Assembly: GCA_024364735.1 (NCBI GenBank)
Contig: JAGFNQ010000282.1
Location: 588,323-652,322 of the forward strand
DNA from: Boesenbergia rotunda
Lineage: Eukaryota; Streptophyta; Magnoliopsida; Zingiberales; Zingiberaceae
Direction: 5' to 3'
DNA: 64,000 nt
Every line of letters begins with the position of its first letter. The stretch's first letter is position 1. The position numbers and the translations under genes are program-made. Below the pieces are notes generated by a model. That model did no database searches. It had not been told where the DNA came from and saw only the letters and a list, made by a program, of their open reading frames with translations. Of this stretch, positions 31,471-44,020 are shown piece after piece.

Positions 31471-32798
31471 TGTTGGGACCGGGTGCATGCTGACATGGAT
31501 GCAGGTTCGTAATTTTAAAATTAATTACGTGCAGCGGAAGGTTTAGCATAAATAATTTCTCTAATTATTTAACCACACATCTAAGCATGCAATTTTATCT
31601 TGTGTAGACATGATCATATATTTAAAATTTTGCAGAAACATAAACTAATTTACGTATTACCTCGCGTAACTCGAAGGAAGGGACGAGATCCAACTGTAAG
31701 CGTCCCTTGGAAGCTTCGCCTCTATTCGCGTCCACACCGAGTATCTTCGGGATGACTTCGCAAAGCCACGAGTTTCGTGTTCTCGAGAACTACTAGATTC
31801 TCCGAGAACGCGACAAGAAAAACCAAGAGAGAAGTCGGAAGGCTAACCACAAAAGGATGGCCGGCTGGTGCTCCTTCTTGGGGCTGGTTGGCGCACGGCA
31901 AGAAGGGGAGAAGAGAAGGAGAGAAAGAGAGGGAGAGAGCCTATGCCTTCGTCTCTTCGATTATTACCCAAGCCTTGCCTTGGGTCCTTTATATAGTGCC
32001 CTCTCAACCATCAAGCCTCTCAAATATGGAATAACATATTCTATCATGCCAAGTTTGATTTTATATCATGGTTAAAATCATATTTTAATTCATGATAAAA
32101 ATCAATCAAGTCTCTTCTCTCTTATGGAATAAATTTCCTTATCATGGTAAATCAACCCATGATTGATTTTATAAAATAAACCAATCCATGGTTCATTTTA
32201 ATTTCCATGAAAAATAAACCAAACCTTGGTTTATTATATAAAAAATTTATATCATCCATAATTTTATAAAACAAACCACACTTGGTTTATTTTATAAATT
32301 GAACCAAAAACTTGGTTCTCTCCCTCTGTTGTGGCCAGCCAAGCAAAGAGGATAGAGGCCCTCTTTGGCTAACCCATCCAAGTCATGTCCCAATGAATTA
32401 AACTTATTTAATTCATCTATTAAGTCTTTAAAAGACTTAGTCATTTTATGCTTCCGATGCGTCTCTGAAAAATTCAGATTCGACTTATCATTTGGCTCAA
32501 CCAAACTTAATCTCTCTTGATTGGAAAAACCAATTTTAAACTCGTTTTAAATCCCTCGGATTACTTGTAGTGCATGTGACTAAATAGGCTTTCGATTTAT
32601 GTTGGACATCTATAATTAATCAATTAATTATAGAACGATCATGAGTGGCACCTAGTAGTACATCATGATCCCCAATTAATCGAAAGATCAATGGTTGACC
32701 TCAGAAACAATTCTAAAACCCTTCAGCAGCTATAATGAATCATGCCCCATTCCCTTCACCATCTTATACCCACTTGCTTCATAACATGGTCTATGTGT
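31471..32798 (+). repeat. Family B LTR, copy 1 (truncated)
   Basis: Begins TGTTGGGACCGGGTGCATG inside the copia integrase. It is the reverse complement of the family B LTR in 53209-59424, with a TATA-like tttatata near 31990. It stops where the second copy begins, before its own 3' end. Confidence 0.85.
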
Positions 32799-33046
32799 TG
32801 TTGGGACCGGGTGCATGTTGACATGGATGCGGGTTCGTAATTTTGAAATTAATTATGTGCAGCGGAAGATTTAGCATAAATAATTTCTCAAATTATTTAA
32901 CCACACATCTAAGCATGCAATTTTATCTTGTGTAGACATGATCATATATTTAAAATTTTACAGAAACGTAAACTAATATATGTATTACCTGGCGTAACTC
33001 GAAGGAAGGGACGAGATCCAACCGTAAGCGTCCCTTGGAAGCTTCG
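32799..33046 (+). repeat. Family B LTR, copy 2 (first 248 bp)
   Basis: The same start TGTTGGGACCGGGTGCATG lies inside copy 1. The sequence matches 31471-31718 and breaks at gcttcg, where the SINE-like array begins. Confidence 0.85.
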
Positions 33047-34577
33047 TGTAACGACCCGGCCCATTTGGCGGCCCATTTGGCGGTCTCGACCGTCGACCGT
33101 GCCGTTACCAATACTAGGTCTTCCCACTCCTGGGCGTGGATTTTTGCCTTCCCAGGATTCGAACCCTAGACCCAGGCTTAAATCTAGTTCTTTATGAATC
33201 CTGAATACCTATAGCTCAATTGGTATTCAGGATTCATAAAGAACTAGATTTAAGTCTGGGTCTAGGGTTCGAATCCTGGGAAGGCAAAAATCCACGCCCA
33301 GGAGTGGGAAGACCTAGTATTGGTAACGGCACGGTCGACGGTCGACAGTCGAGACCGCCAAATGGGCCACCAAATGGGCCGGGTCGTTACAATAAAAGGT
33401 GCCTTTTTTATTGTAACGACCCGGCCCATTTGGCGGCCCATTTGGCGGTCTCGACCGTCGACCGTCGACCGTGTCGTTACCAATACTAGGTCTTCCCACT
33501 CCTGGGCGTGGATTTTTGCCTTCCCAGGATTCGAACCCTAGACCCAGGCTTAAATCTAGTTCTTTGTGAATCCTGAATACCAATTGATAGCAAGAGTAGA
33601 TTTTTGCCTTCCCAGGATTCAAACCCTAGACCCAGGCTTAAATCTAGTTCTTTGTGAATCCTGAATACCAATTGATAGCTCAATTGGTATTCAGGATTCA
33701 CAAAGAACTAGATTTAAGCCTGGGTCTAGAGTTCGAATCCTGGGAAGGCAAAAATCCACGCCCAGGAGTGGGAAGACCTAGTATTGGTAACGGCACGGTC
33801 GACGGTCGACGGTCGAGACCGCCAAATGGGCCGCCAAATGGGCCGGGTAGTTACAATAAAAAGGCGCCTTTTTATTATAACGACCCGGCCCATTTGGCGG
33901 TCTCGACCGTCGACCGTCGACCGTGCCGTTACCAATACTAGGTCTTCCCACTCCTGGGCGTGGATTTTTGCCTTCCCAGGATTCGAACTCTAGACCCAGG
34001 CTTAAATCTAGTTCTTTGTGAATCCTGAATACCAATTGAGCTATTAAATCTAGTTCTTTATGAATCCTAAATACCAATTGAGCTATAGCTCAATTGGTAT
34101 TCAGGATTCACAAAGAACTAGATTTAAGCCTGGGTCTAGAGTTCGAATCCTGGGAAGGCAAAAATCCACGCCCAGGAGTGGGAAGACCTAGTATTGGTAA
34201 CGGCACGGTCGACGGTCGACGGTCGAGACCGCCAAATGGGGCGCCAAATGGGCCGGGTCGTTACAATAAAACTCAATTGGTATTCAGGATTCATAAAGAA
34301 CTAGATTTAAGCCTGGATCTAGGGTTCGAATCCTGGGAAGGCAAAAATCCACGCCCAGGAGTGGGAAGACCTAGTATTGGTAACGGCACGGTCGACGGTC
34401 GACGGTCGAGGCCGCCAAATGGGCCGGGTCGTTACAATAAAAAAGGCGCCTTTTTATTGTAACGACCCGGCCCATTTGGCGGCCCATTTGGCGGTCTCGA
34501 CCGTCGACCGTCGACCGTGCCGTTACCAATACTAGGTCTTCCCACTCCTGGGTGTGGATTTTTGCCTTCCCAGGATT
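33047..34577. repeat. Array of about nine alternately inverted tRNA-SINE-like arms
   Basis: Arms of about 180 bp start with tagctcaattggta (A-box-like) and carry ggttcgaatcc or agttcgaatcc (B box) 54 nt later. A body with ggtcgacggtcgac and a tail gggtcgttacaataaaa follow. Orientations alternate: minus 33047, plus 33212, minus 33411, partial minus 33593, plus 33674, minus 33876, partial minus ~34044, plus 34085, plus ~34271 (direct), minus 34456 (truncated). Tail-to-tail joints are aataaaa-ggcgcc-ttttatt palindromes (33389, 33852, 34436). The head and body resemble the arms at 5881-6542. Many ORFs here are only repeat translations. Confidence 0.88.
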
Positions 34578-36885
34578 TTTCTTTTTGAAGTGAGTTGTTG
34601 ATAATAAATTCTTAGGTAAAATAGAATGAATAAATAGACATTGTAAATACCATGTTAATTCTTTTGGCACTTTTTCTTAATGAGTAGGAATAAACGTATC
34701 CCTCTAGGTTATCTTCATATCATTTTAGAGTCTCTTGAAAATAAATTAAATTTGGTTGTTAAAACTTAAGGTTTGAGCTAATGGATGAATTCTTGGATGC
34801 TTGAGTACTACTTGGCTATGGATTCTAAATTGATGATTTGAGATGAATTATTTGTACCTAGTGAGAATTAGCCTTATTTTTGTGACACACATAGTGATTG
34901 TACTCTAGAACTTGCTTAGGATCTTTCAAAACCATATTTCTATGATTGGATTACAACTATAGAGGCTAATCAATTTGTTTTTCCTTTTCATATCAGTTTT
35001 GGCAATAATCATTGTTGATATATGCTCTATACTTTCATTTCCTTCCCCTATTTTTCTGTTCATAACATCTTTTCCATGGACTTGTTTGTTTGGGATGTTT
35101 CTTGATGCTACTTTGCCCGAGACGGACAAAAGATCAAGTGTGGGGGAGGTGGCCAGTGATTTGAAATTATTTTGTATCAAAGATGCATTTCATTTCAAGA
35201 GAAAGAAAATCTCTGCGGATGAAGTTAAAAGGTGCCAAGTTGAATGGAGTTTGGTATCACGAATAAGTGGGAAGAAGCAGTTAAGGAGGTGAAGTGGCTC
35301 TCTCATTGCAAATTCGGCTGAAGAAGAAAAGAAAAAAAATTCTGTGCCAAAGTGGAAAGGAAATGGCCAAGCAAAGTATCAAGAATGAAATCCAAACAGA
35401 AAAAAAATGTGATAGTAATGAATTGGACACAGAAATCAGTGAAGGAAACAGCTACAATGGAAATTCTGCAAGTCCAAAAATACTAAGATTCAATCGGCAG
35501 TTGGAAGCCACAATTGAATGTGAAGCTATTTTGGGTCAGAAATGGTTTGGATCAGAAATTGGTAAGTTGGAATTATGGAAGTTAAGAAAATTCTTTCAGC
35601 AACCTCTCTCTAGTCTGAATTCCAGCTGTACAGATCAGAAATGGAAGTGAATTGCAACTAATCTGAATTGAATTGCAGCTGTGCAGATCAAAAATTGAAT
35701 TGCAAAGGTGCCGACAAGATCTAAGAAACAAACTTTTCCCCAACCATCTGAATTCTGATGAGAGAGGGAGTTGCACTGAATAAAAGTGAGGCCAAGCAAA
35801 GTATAAGCAATTAATGAAAAGAAAAGCTTGGATTAATATTGTGATCTTGGAATGACAGTTTGTTTGAACTCAGTACCTAAGCTGTAGAATCAACAAGAAG
35901 AATTGCACTAAAGCATTCGGTTATGTTTCCATGGAATGGGCAGAATACCAAAATGCAGCTATGAAAAGAAGAAGAGCTGGAAACTAAGGGAACAGCAGAT
36001 GCAATTCATTTGAAAGCTCAGCAGTGTTGGATTGGAGCTAGTTCTGATAAGGATTTGGGAGCTGGGCACAACATGACTGAACAAAATGAAGACCAAAAAC
36101 AGAAAGTTAGCAGCTGACCATAAAAGCAGAGAAAGCAAAAAAAAACAAAGTGGCACACAATAAATTCAGTTGAGTTTGGTTCAGCAGAATCAAGGGCAAT
36201 GTCAAACCCTTACTCTACTACAATTCGGATTTCACTAGATGGTTATAAAAAAAAAGAAAAAAGAAAAGGAAACAAAATGGCACGCAAAAGCAAAGTTGGC
36301 ACTTTGAAACCAATGAGGTTCTCTTGATCCAAATCAAAGGCATTATCCAAGTCTTACTCCACCACACTTCTGATTTCACTAGAGGACTATAAAGAGGGCA
36401 AAGTCCATTAGAAATCTTCTTGATCATCCAAGTTTTCCACTTCATCAACTTCTCTATTTTCTAAACTTTTACTTCATTCTTACCATTTCATATGTCTTTA
36501 GCTTGTTTGAATAAATTTTTGTAGATGTGGATCCAAATCATGAATAATGGTGGAGAGTAGATAACAAGCAAGCCTATGGTAGTGCAAAAAGCATGTGTGT
36601 TTGAGTGATCTCCACTTTCATCATGAACTTAGAACTCAAAAAGAGAGCCACCAACACTTCTCTTGAAAGGCTTAGTGAGTTAAATTCATCTCAATGAATC
36701 ATGAAGGATGAAAATGCTAAGTTGTTGATTTAAGGGCGAGATACTAATCCATAGAACTTAGATTTTTGAGAATTGACAACCTTGGGTAATTTCTTTTCAA
36801 TTGCTTCTAACTATGTTTGGAAAGAATCTAAGGGATACATATTTAGTAGTTTTCGCGAGACGCTCAGGTGTAAGTGTGGGGGAGT
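34578..36885 (+). mobile_element. 3' internal region of a Ty3/gypsy-type element
   Basis: No protein domain is seen. It carries gtgtgggggag purine runs at about 35135 and 36874; the second directly precedes an LTR start. Such runs are typical PPTs of Athila/Tat-like elements. ORFs at 34975-35650 are Lys/Glu-rich and unrecognised. Confidence 0.5.
36872..36885 (+). promoter_or_regulatory. Polypurine tract of the gypsy-type element
   Basis: aagtgtgggggag followed by ttgataagtac, the expected PPT-LTR joint. Confidence 0.65.
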
Positions 36886-39063
36886 TGATAAGTACTATTT
36901 TGTTGATTATTTCAGGTTCTAAAATCCATGTTTGACCCATATTTTACTTGCTTAATCTTGAATTTATCCTAGGTTCTATGAAATAATTTTATTTTGGGCT
37001 TTATTGGAAATCTTCATACATTTGAAATATTTTGCCACTAAATTGTTAATCTACTTTTGTAGGCTTGGGAAGATCATGGACCTAGGTCATGCTGGGTCAA
37101 ACTTGTGTCGGAAGTGGACCCGGATCGAGTGACCAAACATCAGACTAATATGGGCCCTCCGATTCAAAAACGGCTAGATCTGAGCCATCTTAGAACTTTT
37201 GATACAATCCGAGCTAGGGTTAAAGCTAATCAAGCACTCAAGTCAAGATCTGAAGGTTTCATCCAAATCAGAGATCATTCAGCCGTTGGATCAAGCTCAG
37301 GAGGATCTAGACCGTCCATTCAAAGATCAGGTAGATCTGAACCATCCGTTGCAAATCTGGAAGATCCGAGTTACTGAGAGGCAGATCCTGACCCTTGATC
37401 AAGATCTGGAAGGTTTGATTCAGATCAGATGAGATTCAACCGTTGGATGAGTCCTAGATAACCTGGGTCGTCCAATGCTAACAGATAAAAACTGCCTCCT
37501 TCCCTCGATCAGATTTGTTGCGTCTTCGCCGCAGTCTTCGTGTTCTTTAAGTTCTTCACTGTCTTCTTCAGTTTTTCTTCATCTGATGGCGCAACCGCAT
37601 CGATTCCAACCCTGGATCGAGTTCTAGATTGTCGGAACTTTGTCTCCGTGAGGATTTCAGCTCAACTTCGCCACTGAACAAAGCAAAGTGAGGGTTTCAT
37701 CAGCTTGGCCATTCGATTGATTGGATCTCTGTTGCGTGCCATTTTTCATCCACCTGAGCAAGTCGGAGGGTTCTCTGGATTGCTCTGATGGTCCCCAAGT
37801 CATCACCGCAATCCCACACACGAGAATGAGGAGATCGGATGTGAGTTTCAGCTGGACGCAAGTTTTGAGTTGAATCGATCATGGAGTCAGATTTTCCAGC
37901 GATTTGTCAAGCTAGGGGGTTCGTGGCTTACTCTTGTGTGACAGCAAGAAGTACTTGAACCAAGGGAGTGGATCGATGCTTAGTTTCTTTGTGAATTCTT
38001 GTTTCTTAGCAGTAGTTTTAATTTCTGCGTATCATTTCCATTTCTGAACTGTGTATCAGTGAAACTCAATTTTACTAAATCGTTCCTGCATTCATTAGTT
38101 TTTCAATTTTGCAAGTTTTTTAGATAGGTTGCCTGTTTAGTGAACAATTGCATTAATCTCAGCTTGCTTCGCATTTAGATCCTTGCTTGCGTATCGGGTT
38201 CTATTTCTGAACTCTACTTTCCATTTTTGTGTATCAGTTTAATTTCTGCAATGTTTCAGTTTGTATTTGCTGAAGTTTGTATCAAGTGAAGCATTAGCTC
38301 TTTTGAATCTCTTCTGAAGTTAGATTTGTGCACTCGATTTCAGCTTGCTTTGTTTGTTCTGCATTCGGTTTGTTCTGAAATTCTACAGCGTATCATTTCT
38401 GAATTTTGTATCAATCTCCATTTCTGCATTTGGTTGCCTCTAAATTTTACAGCTTGCTTGCAATTCTGTTTGCCTTGAGTCTGATTCCTGAAGTTAAACA
38501 CACCTTTTAGTGTGTTATTGTGCTTGAAAACAATTTGTTTTACATCCAGCTTGTTTCTGAATTTCAATCTTTATTTCTGCATTTCAGTTTGAATTTTTGC
38601 ACCTTGAATCAAGTGAAGCTTCGGCATTGATTTTGTATCAGTTTGTTTTTAGATTGCTTAGCATTTGGTTTGTTTTGAGTGGTAATTCCTGAAGCAAATT
38701 TCTGCATTAGTATCAATCGAAATTTGGTTTGATTTGATGTCAGATTTGTTCTCCAAATTCGGCTAATTTGCATTGGTTGATTAAATTCACCGTTAGTTGA
38801 GTTCATTAGTTGAAATTACCTAGTTTAAATTCGTCCAGTTAAGTTTTTTTTCTTTTCACCGTGATTTCATTCCTGCTTGCAACCAAAACCCAATTCTTAC
38901 TTGAAACCCAAAAATATTTGACGACGCATAAACTTGAGCTTGAATCAAACATCCTTAACTAGCCCTAGGAAAAATACGACCTGTGGCCCCTTTACTACAT
39001 TTAAATTGTGAGCTAGGGTTTCCAGCAGTTGAAATATCTAAATTTGAGACTCACATTCGTGAC
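36886..39063 (+). repeat. Probable gypsy LTR (right end approximate)
   Basis: Starts TGATAAGTACTATTTTG. The right limit is set near cattcgtgaca because Sirevirus gag sequence follows. T/C-rich stretches and repeated 'agtttgtatcaa'/'tttctgaatt' words fill 38000-38700. No ORF is supported. Confidence 0.5.
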
Positions 39064-39118
39064 ATCTATTATGGGGGAGCATCACTAATCGCCGGGGGAG
39101 CAAAGTGCTAGAGGAAGA

Positions 39119-40460
39119 TGGAGTCGGAAGGTCCGCTAGGATGGGATACTCGGATCCCACTTCTATACGATTGAAATGATTTCAATTATTGGAGGAAGCG
39201 ATTAGAGACCTGGTTCCAAATGGATTTGGACCATTGGACCACATTGGAGGTTCTGTTCAAAGCTCTGACTGACAAAAAGGGGAAACGTCTCCTACCTCAA
39301 TATTAGAGCAAGAAACAAAAGGAGGAAGCGGAGACGGATAAGGAGGTATCGAGAATTATTTTAAATTTACTATCTTCTTATATTGTGTCGCGTGTAGGTG
39401 AATACAAGAATGATCATGAGTTATGGAGTAAGGTGATAGCTCTTCATGAGAATTCTACACAAGGACAAGAAGTGGAGGAGCTCAAGGACAAGGGCGCATT
39501 GGTCCAAGAGGAGGAGAAGGATCAATCAAAAGTTGAATCGAGTTCAACATCCGAAGAGAAGGAGGAAGTGGAATAATCCACATCCTCAAGTAAGGAAGAA
39601 GAAGGGCAATCAAAGGTGGAGGAGATCTTAGAAGTTCAACCCTTAACCTCAACTACCAAGAAGAGTGGGAAATCATACATCAAATGCTTTGAGTATGGAG
39701 AAATGGGACACTACAAGAGTATATGTCCTTCACTCAAGAAGGTAAAGGAGGTAAACCCTAAATTCAGTAAATTAATTTGAAAACTAATGTGGGTTGTAGG
39801 GATGAAGTCAAGGTTAAGAAGCCTATAATTTACTTCACGTGTGGTGTGAATGGCCACTACCACACAAAATGCCTAAGAAAAGGAGAGCTCAAGAAGCTAG
39901 GACATTTGAAGAAATTAATGAAGAAGAGGAGCCTAAGTTAAGGGGGAGCTTCAAATGTAAAAGGGAAGGTAATTCCTTATTTAAAGTTTAATCCAAAATC
40001 CAATTCATATATGCTTGTTAGAAATAATATAAATTATTTACCCAAGCATAATCATGGATTTAGGTATAATTATAGGAATATGGTTAACAAAATAGAAAAT
40101 CCTAAGAAATCATTATTCAAGGCTAGACCCAATAAGACCCAAACTACCATGTCTAATGGGAGGAAGCTAGTAAATGATCAAGGCATTAATCCTAAGAAGA
40201 GGAGATATATGCCTAGGATGGTGAGTAAGTCTAGCAATGTCCAAGATGGACATGTTGACTCTACGATTATAACCTTAGAATTAGAAAATCAAGTCTTGAA
40301 GGCAAGGCTTGAGGAAATAGAGAAAGTCCTAGATAGGTTCATTACTAGGAGACTTGACATATGTTTGGGTGGTCAAAAATCTAAAAATATCAAATTGGGT
40401 ACCTCCAACACTAAAAGAATGTCAAATGCTAGGATGACACAAGACATTGGTAAGGGATGA
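39119..40460 (+). pseudogene. gag: Second, diverged Sirevirus-like gag, frameshifted
   Basis: From the ATG at 39119 the frame reads a copia gag N-terminus (...FNYWRKRLETWFQ near 39180). Stops follow at about 39169, 39304 and 39573, and frame changes near 39780. A first knuckle (CFEYGEMGHYKSIC, ~39683) has its second Cys replaced by Tyr. A second knuckle (CGVNGHYHTKC, ~39840) follows. The last part (40011-40460) is a long basic region ending in a coiled coil (LENQVLKARLEEIEKVL). The two-knuckle layout recalls the gag at 11128-12240. Confidence 0.75.
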
Positions 40461-42150
40461 GTAATCAAGGACAAAATGCCCAAGATTAAGAAGGTAAAGG
40501 TTGTGAGTCAAGTGTCACCGGAGGTATACTGGTATAACATAGTAACCATGGATGAGTCACCTAAGGAGGTAAGGCTAAGAGCTCAAGGGAAAGCTCAAAG
40601 AGTCAAATTGTGACCTATGGTAAATGGATCTCAGAAGGATATCTCCTAGAAGTCTAAATGGACTATGAAGTGTGACAAAGGATTTGGAGACGGATTTGAG
40701 TCTCAGTCTTTGGATTTTAGCACATATGGGTTGTGTTTCATGCATAGAAATATGACATTGAGATCATATTACATGAAAATTAATTTTTGATGTACAGATG
40801 TCATATAAACCAATGCTAGGAATGCATTGTGGTTTGGTATGGGCAAATACATCAAGTGGAAGCCAAAAGTAGAACTTTAGGTCAAAATTCAATTGAACTA
40901 TTTAGGTAGTTTTAGATTTTATGCCAATATTGGGATCTGAGATATATATATTTTTTAAATATATTTTTTTCAAGTAGACACGGGCACCACAAACTTCTTC
41001 ACAAAATTTAAAAATTTTTAGAGATTTGTGAAATTTCTGGTGCATTTCTAAAATTGGGTTCAGAATGTAGAAATAAGTTGATATCAGGGTATCAGTCGAC
41101 TGGTGCAGAGACCAATCGACTGATAATTTTGTAAGTTATTTTTCGATAGGGATCAGTCGACTTGTAACTGTCTTAGTCAACTGTTATATGCTGAAATTAT
41201 TTTCAACAAAGTCGAAAAGTATCCTAATGATATCAAACTTGTATATAATCTTATTGGGGGTTAATACACAATGTTTATGGTCATTAGAGAGTAAAGAATC
41301 TAATAATTGAGATATTATTAGAGTTCTTTTTGATGTATGATAAAGGGGGAGAAGTGTTAGATTTAAGTGGTAAACCAACACACTCCAACATACTTTTTGC
41401 AAGAAATCAAAACTCAAGGGGGAACTTAGGTGAAGGAGAAGCAATGATTGCTTATTTGTTGGCAAAGGAGGAGAAGTACCTTTGCAAGGAAATCCAAGCT
41501 CAAGGGGGAGCCTAAGGTTAGGTTTCATGATTCTTACTTTGTTATTGTTTCCCTAACTTAAACGGGTTACCAAACATCAAAATGGAGAAATTTTTAGAGC
41601 AATCTAGATGTCCTAGGTTTTGATGTTTGAGCAAAGGTTTATGCTAAGTTTATTGATGTATTTGATATGCATTGTGAGTGTGTATGATACAGGCACCACA
41701 AGAAAAGTCCAAGTGGGATCTTGGCAAAGGAAGACCCAATAATAAGGACCGAGGTTGAAGAAAGCTCCAGAAGCAAGTCGTGAAGGATAGAGAGTCATCC
41801 GAGGGATGCAAAGCTGATGGAGGAGGCTAGAAGGCTAAGTCTAGGTTAGTCGGGCAAGGGCATGTGTTGAGTGATTGTATTCGGGGTTGAAATCTTAGGT
41901 TAAGGGTTTGGATAGTCGACTGCTGCTAGGAGCAGTTGACTGGTAGAGGTCACAGAAAAATCAGTCCACTGATCGTTCACTCATCTATATAATGCTTCTT
42001 TCTCGGATGGGTTGCAGGTTATTCACCTTGATATTTTCATTTATATAAGTTTGCGTTCGTATTAGATGGAATGTCGGTCGTTCGTCTTTATTTATAGGGC
42101 ACAACCTAGATGAGTATATTGTATGTCATTCACTTACTGAAAATATTATA
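40461..42150 (+). mobile_element. Remainder of the diverged Sirevirus: non-coding part and decayed 3' LTR
   Basis: Pol is absent. GTCGAC-like pairs lie at 41095/41115 and 41155/41176. PPT-like runs gataaagggggagaag (~41340) and atcaaaatggagaaat (~41578) are present, the latter next to a probable LTR start near 41595. Further GTCGAC-like pairs (41915/41935) and a TATA-like tctatataatg (~41990) fit an LTR promoter. The LTR end is not clear. Confidence 0.55.
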
Positions 42151-42899
42151 TTAAGTTGTTGGATAAAAAAAAGTCAATAACGTGTGAAAAGTTAGAAAAT
42201 GAGAAATTAAGGAGAACTAATAAAATCAATTAAGAAAGGAATAAAAGACGAATGACATTAAAAGGATAAATGATAAATGATGTTATTACCCTCTTTAATA
42301 ATATTTTCATGCACATCAATTTTTATCTCCACTTTATACTTTGGGCTCATTCTACCTTTTTCTTTGATCTCTAGCTTTGTAGATTTGAAGCGATTTTCGA
42401 GATTCTGTTAATAAAGTTTAGATGGTTATTTAGAGATATTTGATCATAATTGCGGAGACGGTTTTTTTATCGAGGCCATCCAGTTTATTTTTGTGTTATG
42501 ATGATGATTTTATTTTTGACATCAGAATGGCTTGGTCATTGAAATCATAGAAGCAAAGTGACTGACAGGGCCTCCAAATGAAGAGGCAGGTCCAGTCACA
42601 AGTAATGCGAAATCCGATAAGTAGAAGTGGACATGAGGGTGACCGATAGATGACATCAATGTGTCTACACTACGAGCCTCCAGTCTCCATTTGCTCCAAC
42701 AGTAGCATTTGTTGCAGTCGCCTCTTGACTCTACCCTTGTTGGCATGTTCCCTGGGTAACCCATTCACAGAGGCTTAATAAAATGTAGTCAAGGTGTTCC
42801 CAGGTCATGTTTATGCTGGGAACGTTATTGAAGTTCATTCGTTAGCTTCTTGCACTTCCCTGAGTCAGGACCAGCTTTCCCATCAGTTTTTCACTTCAG

Positions 42900-43056
42900 G
42901 TTTGAGAGCAAAAGGTGTCAAAGGATCATGATTGGTCTTTCCAAGTTGGTCAAAGATTTTTCTGAAGGGAATTCTTTCCCCTTACAGTTTCAGCAGTTCG
43001 TCAGTAAGAAAGATTTGCTGGATGATTTAGTTTCATCGTTCTTCCCACTTTTGCAG
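42900..43056 (+). pseudogene. Exon-like fragment, unidentified
   Basis: A 157-nt open stretch is bounded by an acceptor-like tttttcacttcag and a donor-like gcag-gtatgg. It encodes a non-repetitive peptide around FVSKKDLLDDLVSSFFPLLQ. I do not recognise the family, and no neighbouring exons were found, so a gene fragment or an internal exon of a decayed gene are both possible. Confidence 0.3.
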
Positions 43057-43474
43057 GTATGGCAGGGTGAGAGGCACATGGGACGTAGTCACGTAGCTGA
43101 CAAAAATATATTAATAGTGCCTGGCCATGGTATTAAAAGACAGTACCTTTACATAGATCTATCTACAGCTGAGTGACCCAAAATGTAGTAGATTGCCACC
43201 GCTGTCTTCCTGATGCTAGTCAGAGAAAGAGTGAAAGAATGCTAATGCTGGTTTCATTAAGTTAATGTCTTTCATGCATTGCTTAAAAATCCACACTGTG
43301 AGCTTAAAAATCGCTCTTTGATGCAACGATTGCTTTGGGCAAAGGCAAAGCACATCCTTGACTTCAGTCAACCAACACATCGTACCATCTGGATAAACAA
43401 GGGCTAAGAGAGCAGATCAGCATAGAGCAGGAAAAGTCACAGTTTCATCTCGATTTGCACTGTAGAAACAATTA

Positions 43475-43701
43475 GGGAGCGTTTGATTTGTATCATTTTT
43501 CATTTTTATTTTTTAAAAAACTGTATTTTCTAATTTTCTGGAAAATAATTTTTTTTCATTTTCTAATTTTCCAGAAAACACTATATTTTTTTCTGGAAAA
43601 CAAAGCTAGAAAATATAAACCAAACATGTTTTCCAGAAAACCGCATTTTCTATAGAAAATGAAAATGAAAAACAAACTGGAAAATGCAAACCAAACGCCC
43701 C
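43475..43701. mobile_element. PIF/Harbinger (Tourist-like) MITE, TSD TTA
   Basis: 227 bp with inverted ends GGGAGCGTTTGATTTG and CAAACCAAACGCCCCC, flanked by tta at 43472-43474 and 43702-43704. No coding capacity; the interior is A/T-rich with repeated ttttctggaaaa inverted motifs. The 3-bp TTA duplication and the ends fit the Harbinger superfamily. Confidence 0.88.
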
Positions 43702-44020
43702 CTTATATTTTTCAATACATATTCTGATATTCACCTCGAGGAAACCATAATTTAAAGATAATATTGCAAATCAAGTTACATGTCAGAAATTAGATCAAGA
43801 ACAAGGCAATGGTATTAAACATTGAGGACAAAAGAATTGGCTTCCCACCCAAATTCAATATGTAGTTCCCTAAAGTATTTACCTGCTTGAAATTATAAAG
43901 ATCAAGGCCCATGATAATTATGAACTATTATGCTCTTATCCAAAGGGAATAACAGAAATAGGCCGTGAAAACCATTATGGTTTCATAATTGAATTCTAAC
44001 GCTAGACTACAACCTCCAAA

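Larger units (their letters stand above)
42151..44020. other. Intergenic stretch next to the DUF620 gene
   Basis: Lower repeat content than the surroundings. It holds the exon-like piece at 42900-43056 and the MITE at 43475-43701. Nothing else is recognised. Confidence 0.5.

Noticed and set aside
33212..33290. tRNA genes at the A/B boxes (also near 6042, 33674 and 34085)
   Set aside because: The A-B distance is 54 nt and no cloverleaf with acceptor stem was found, so tRNA-derived SINE heads are more likely than functional tRNAs.
33220..34462. Repeated ORFs of 60-120 aa with the same peptide
   Set aside because: They read through the inverted SINE-like units on both strands; codon content follows the repeat, not a protein.
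42850..43176. 108-aa ORF taken as a complete small gene
   Set aside because: The part after 43056 follows a donor-like site and looks non-coding; only the 157-nt exon-like piece is kept, at low confidence.
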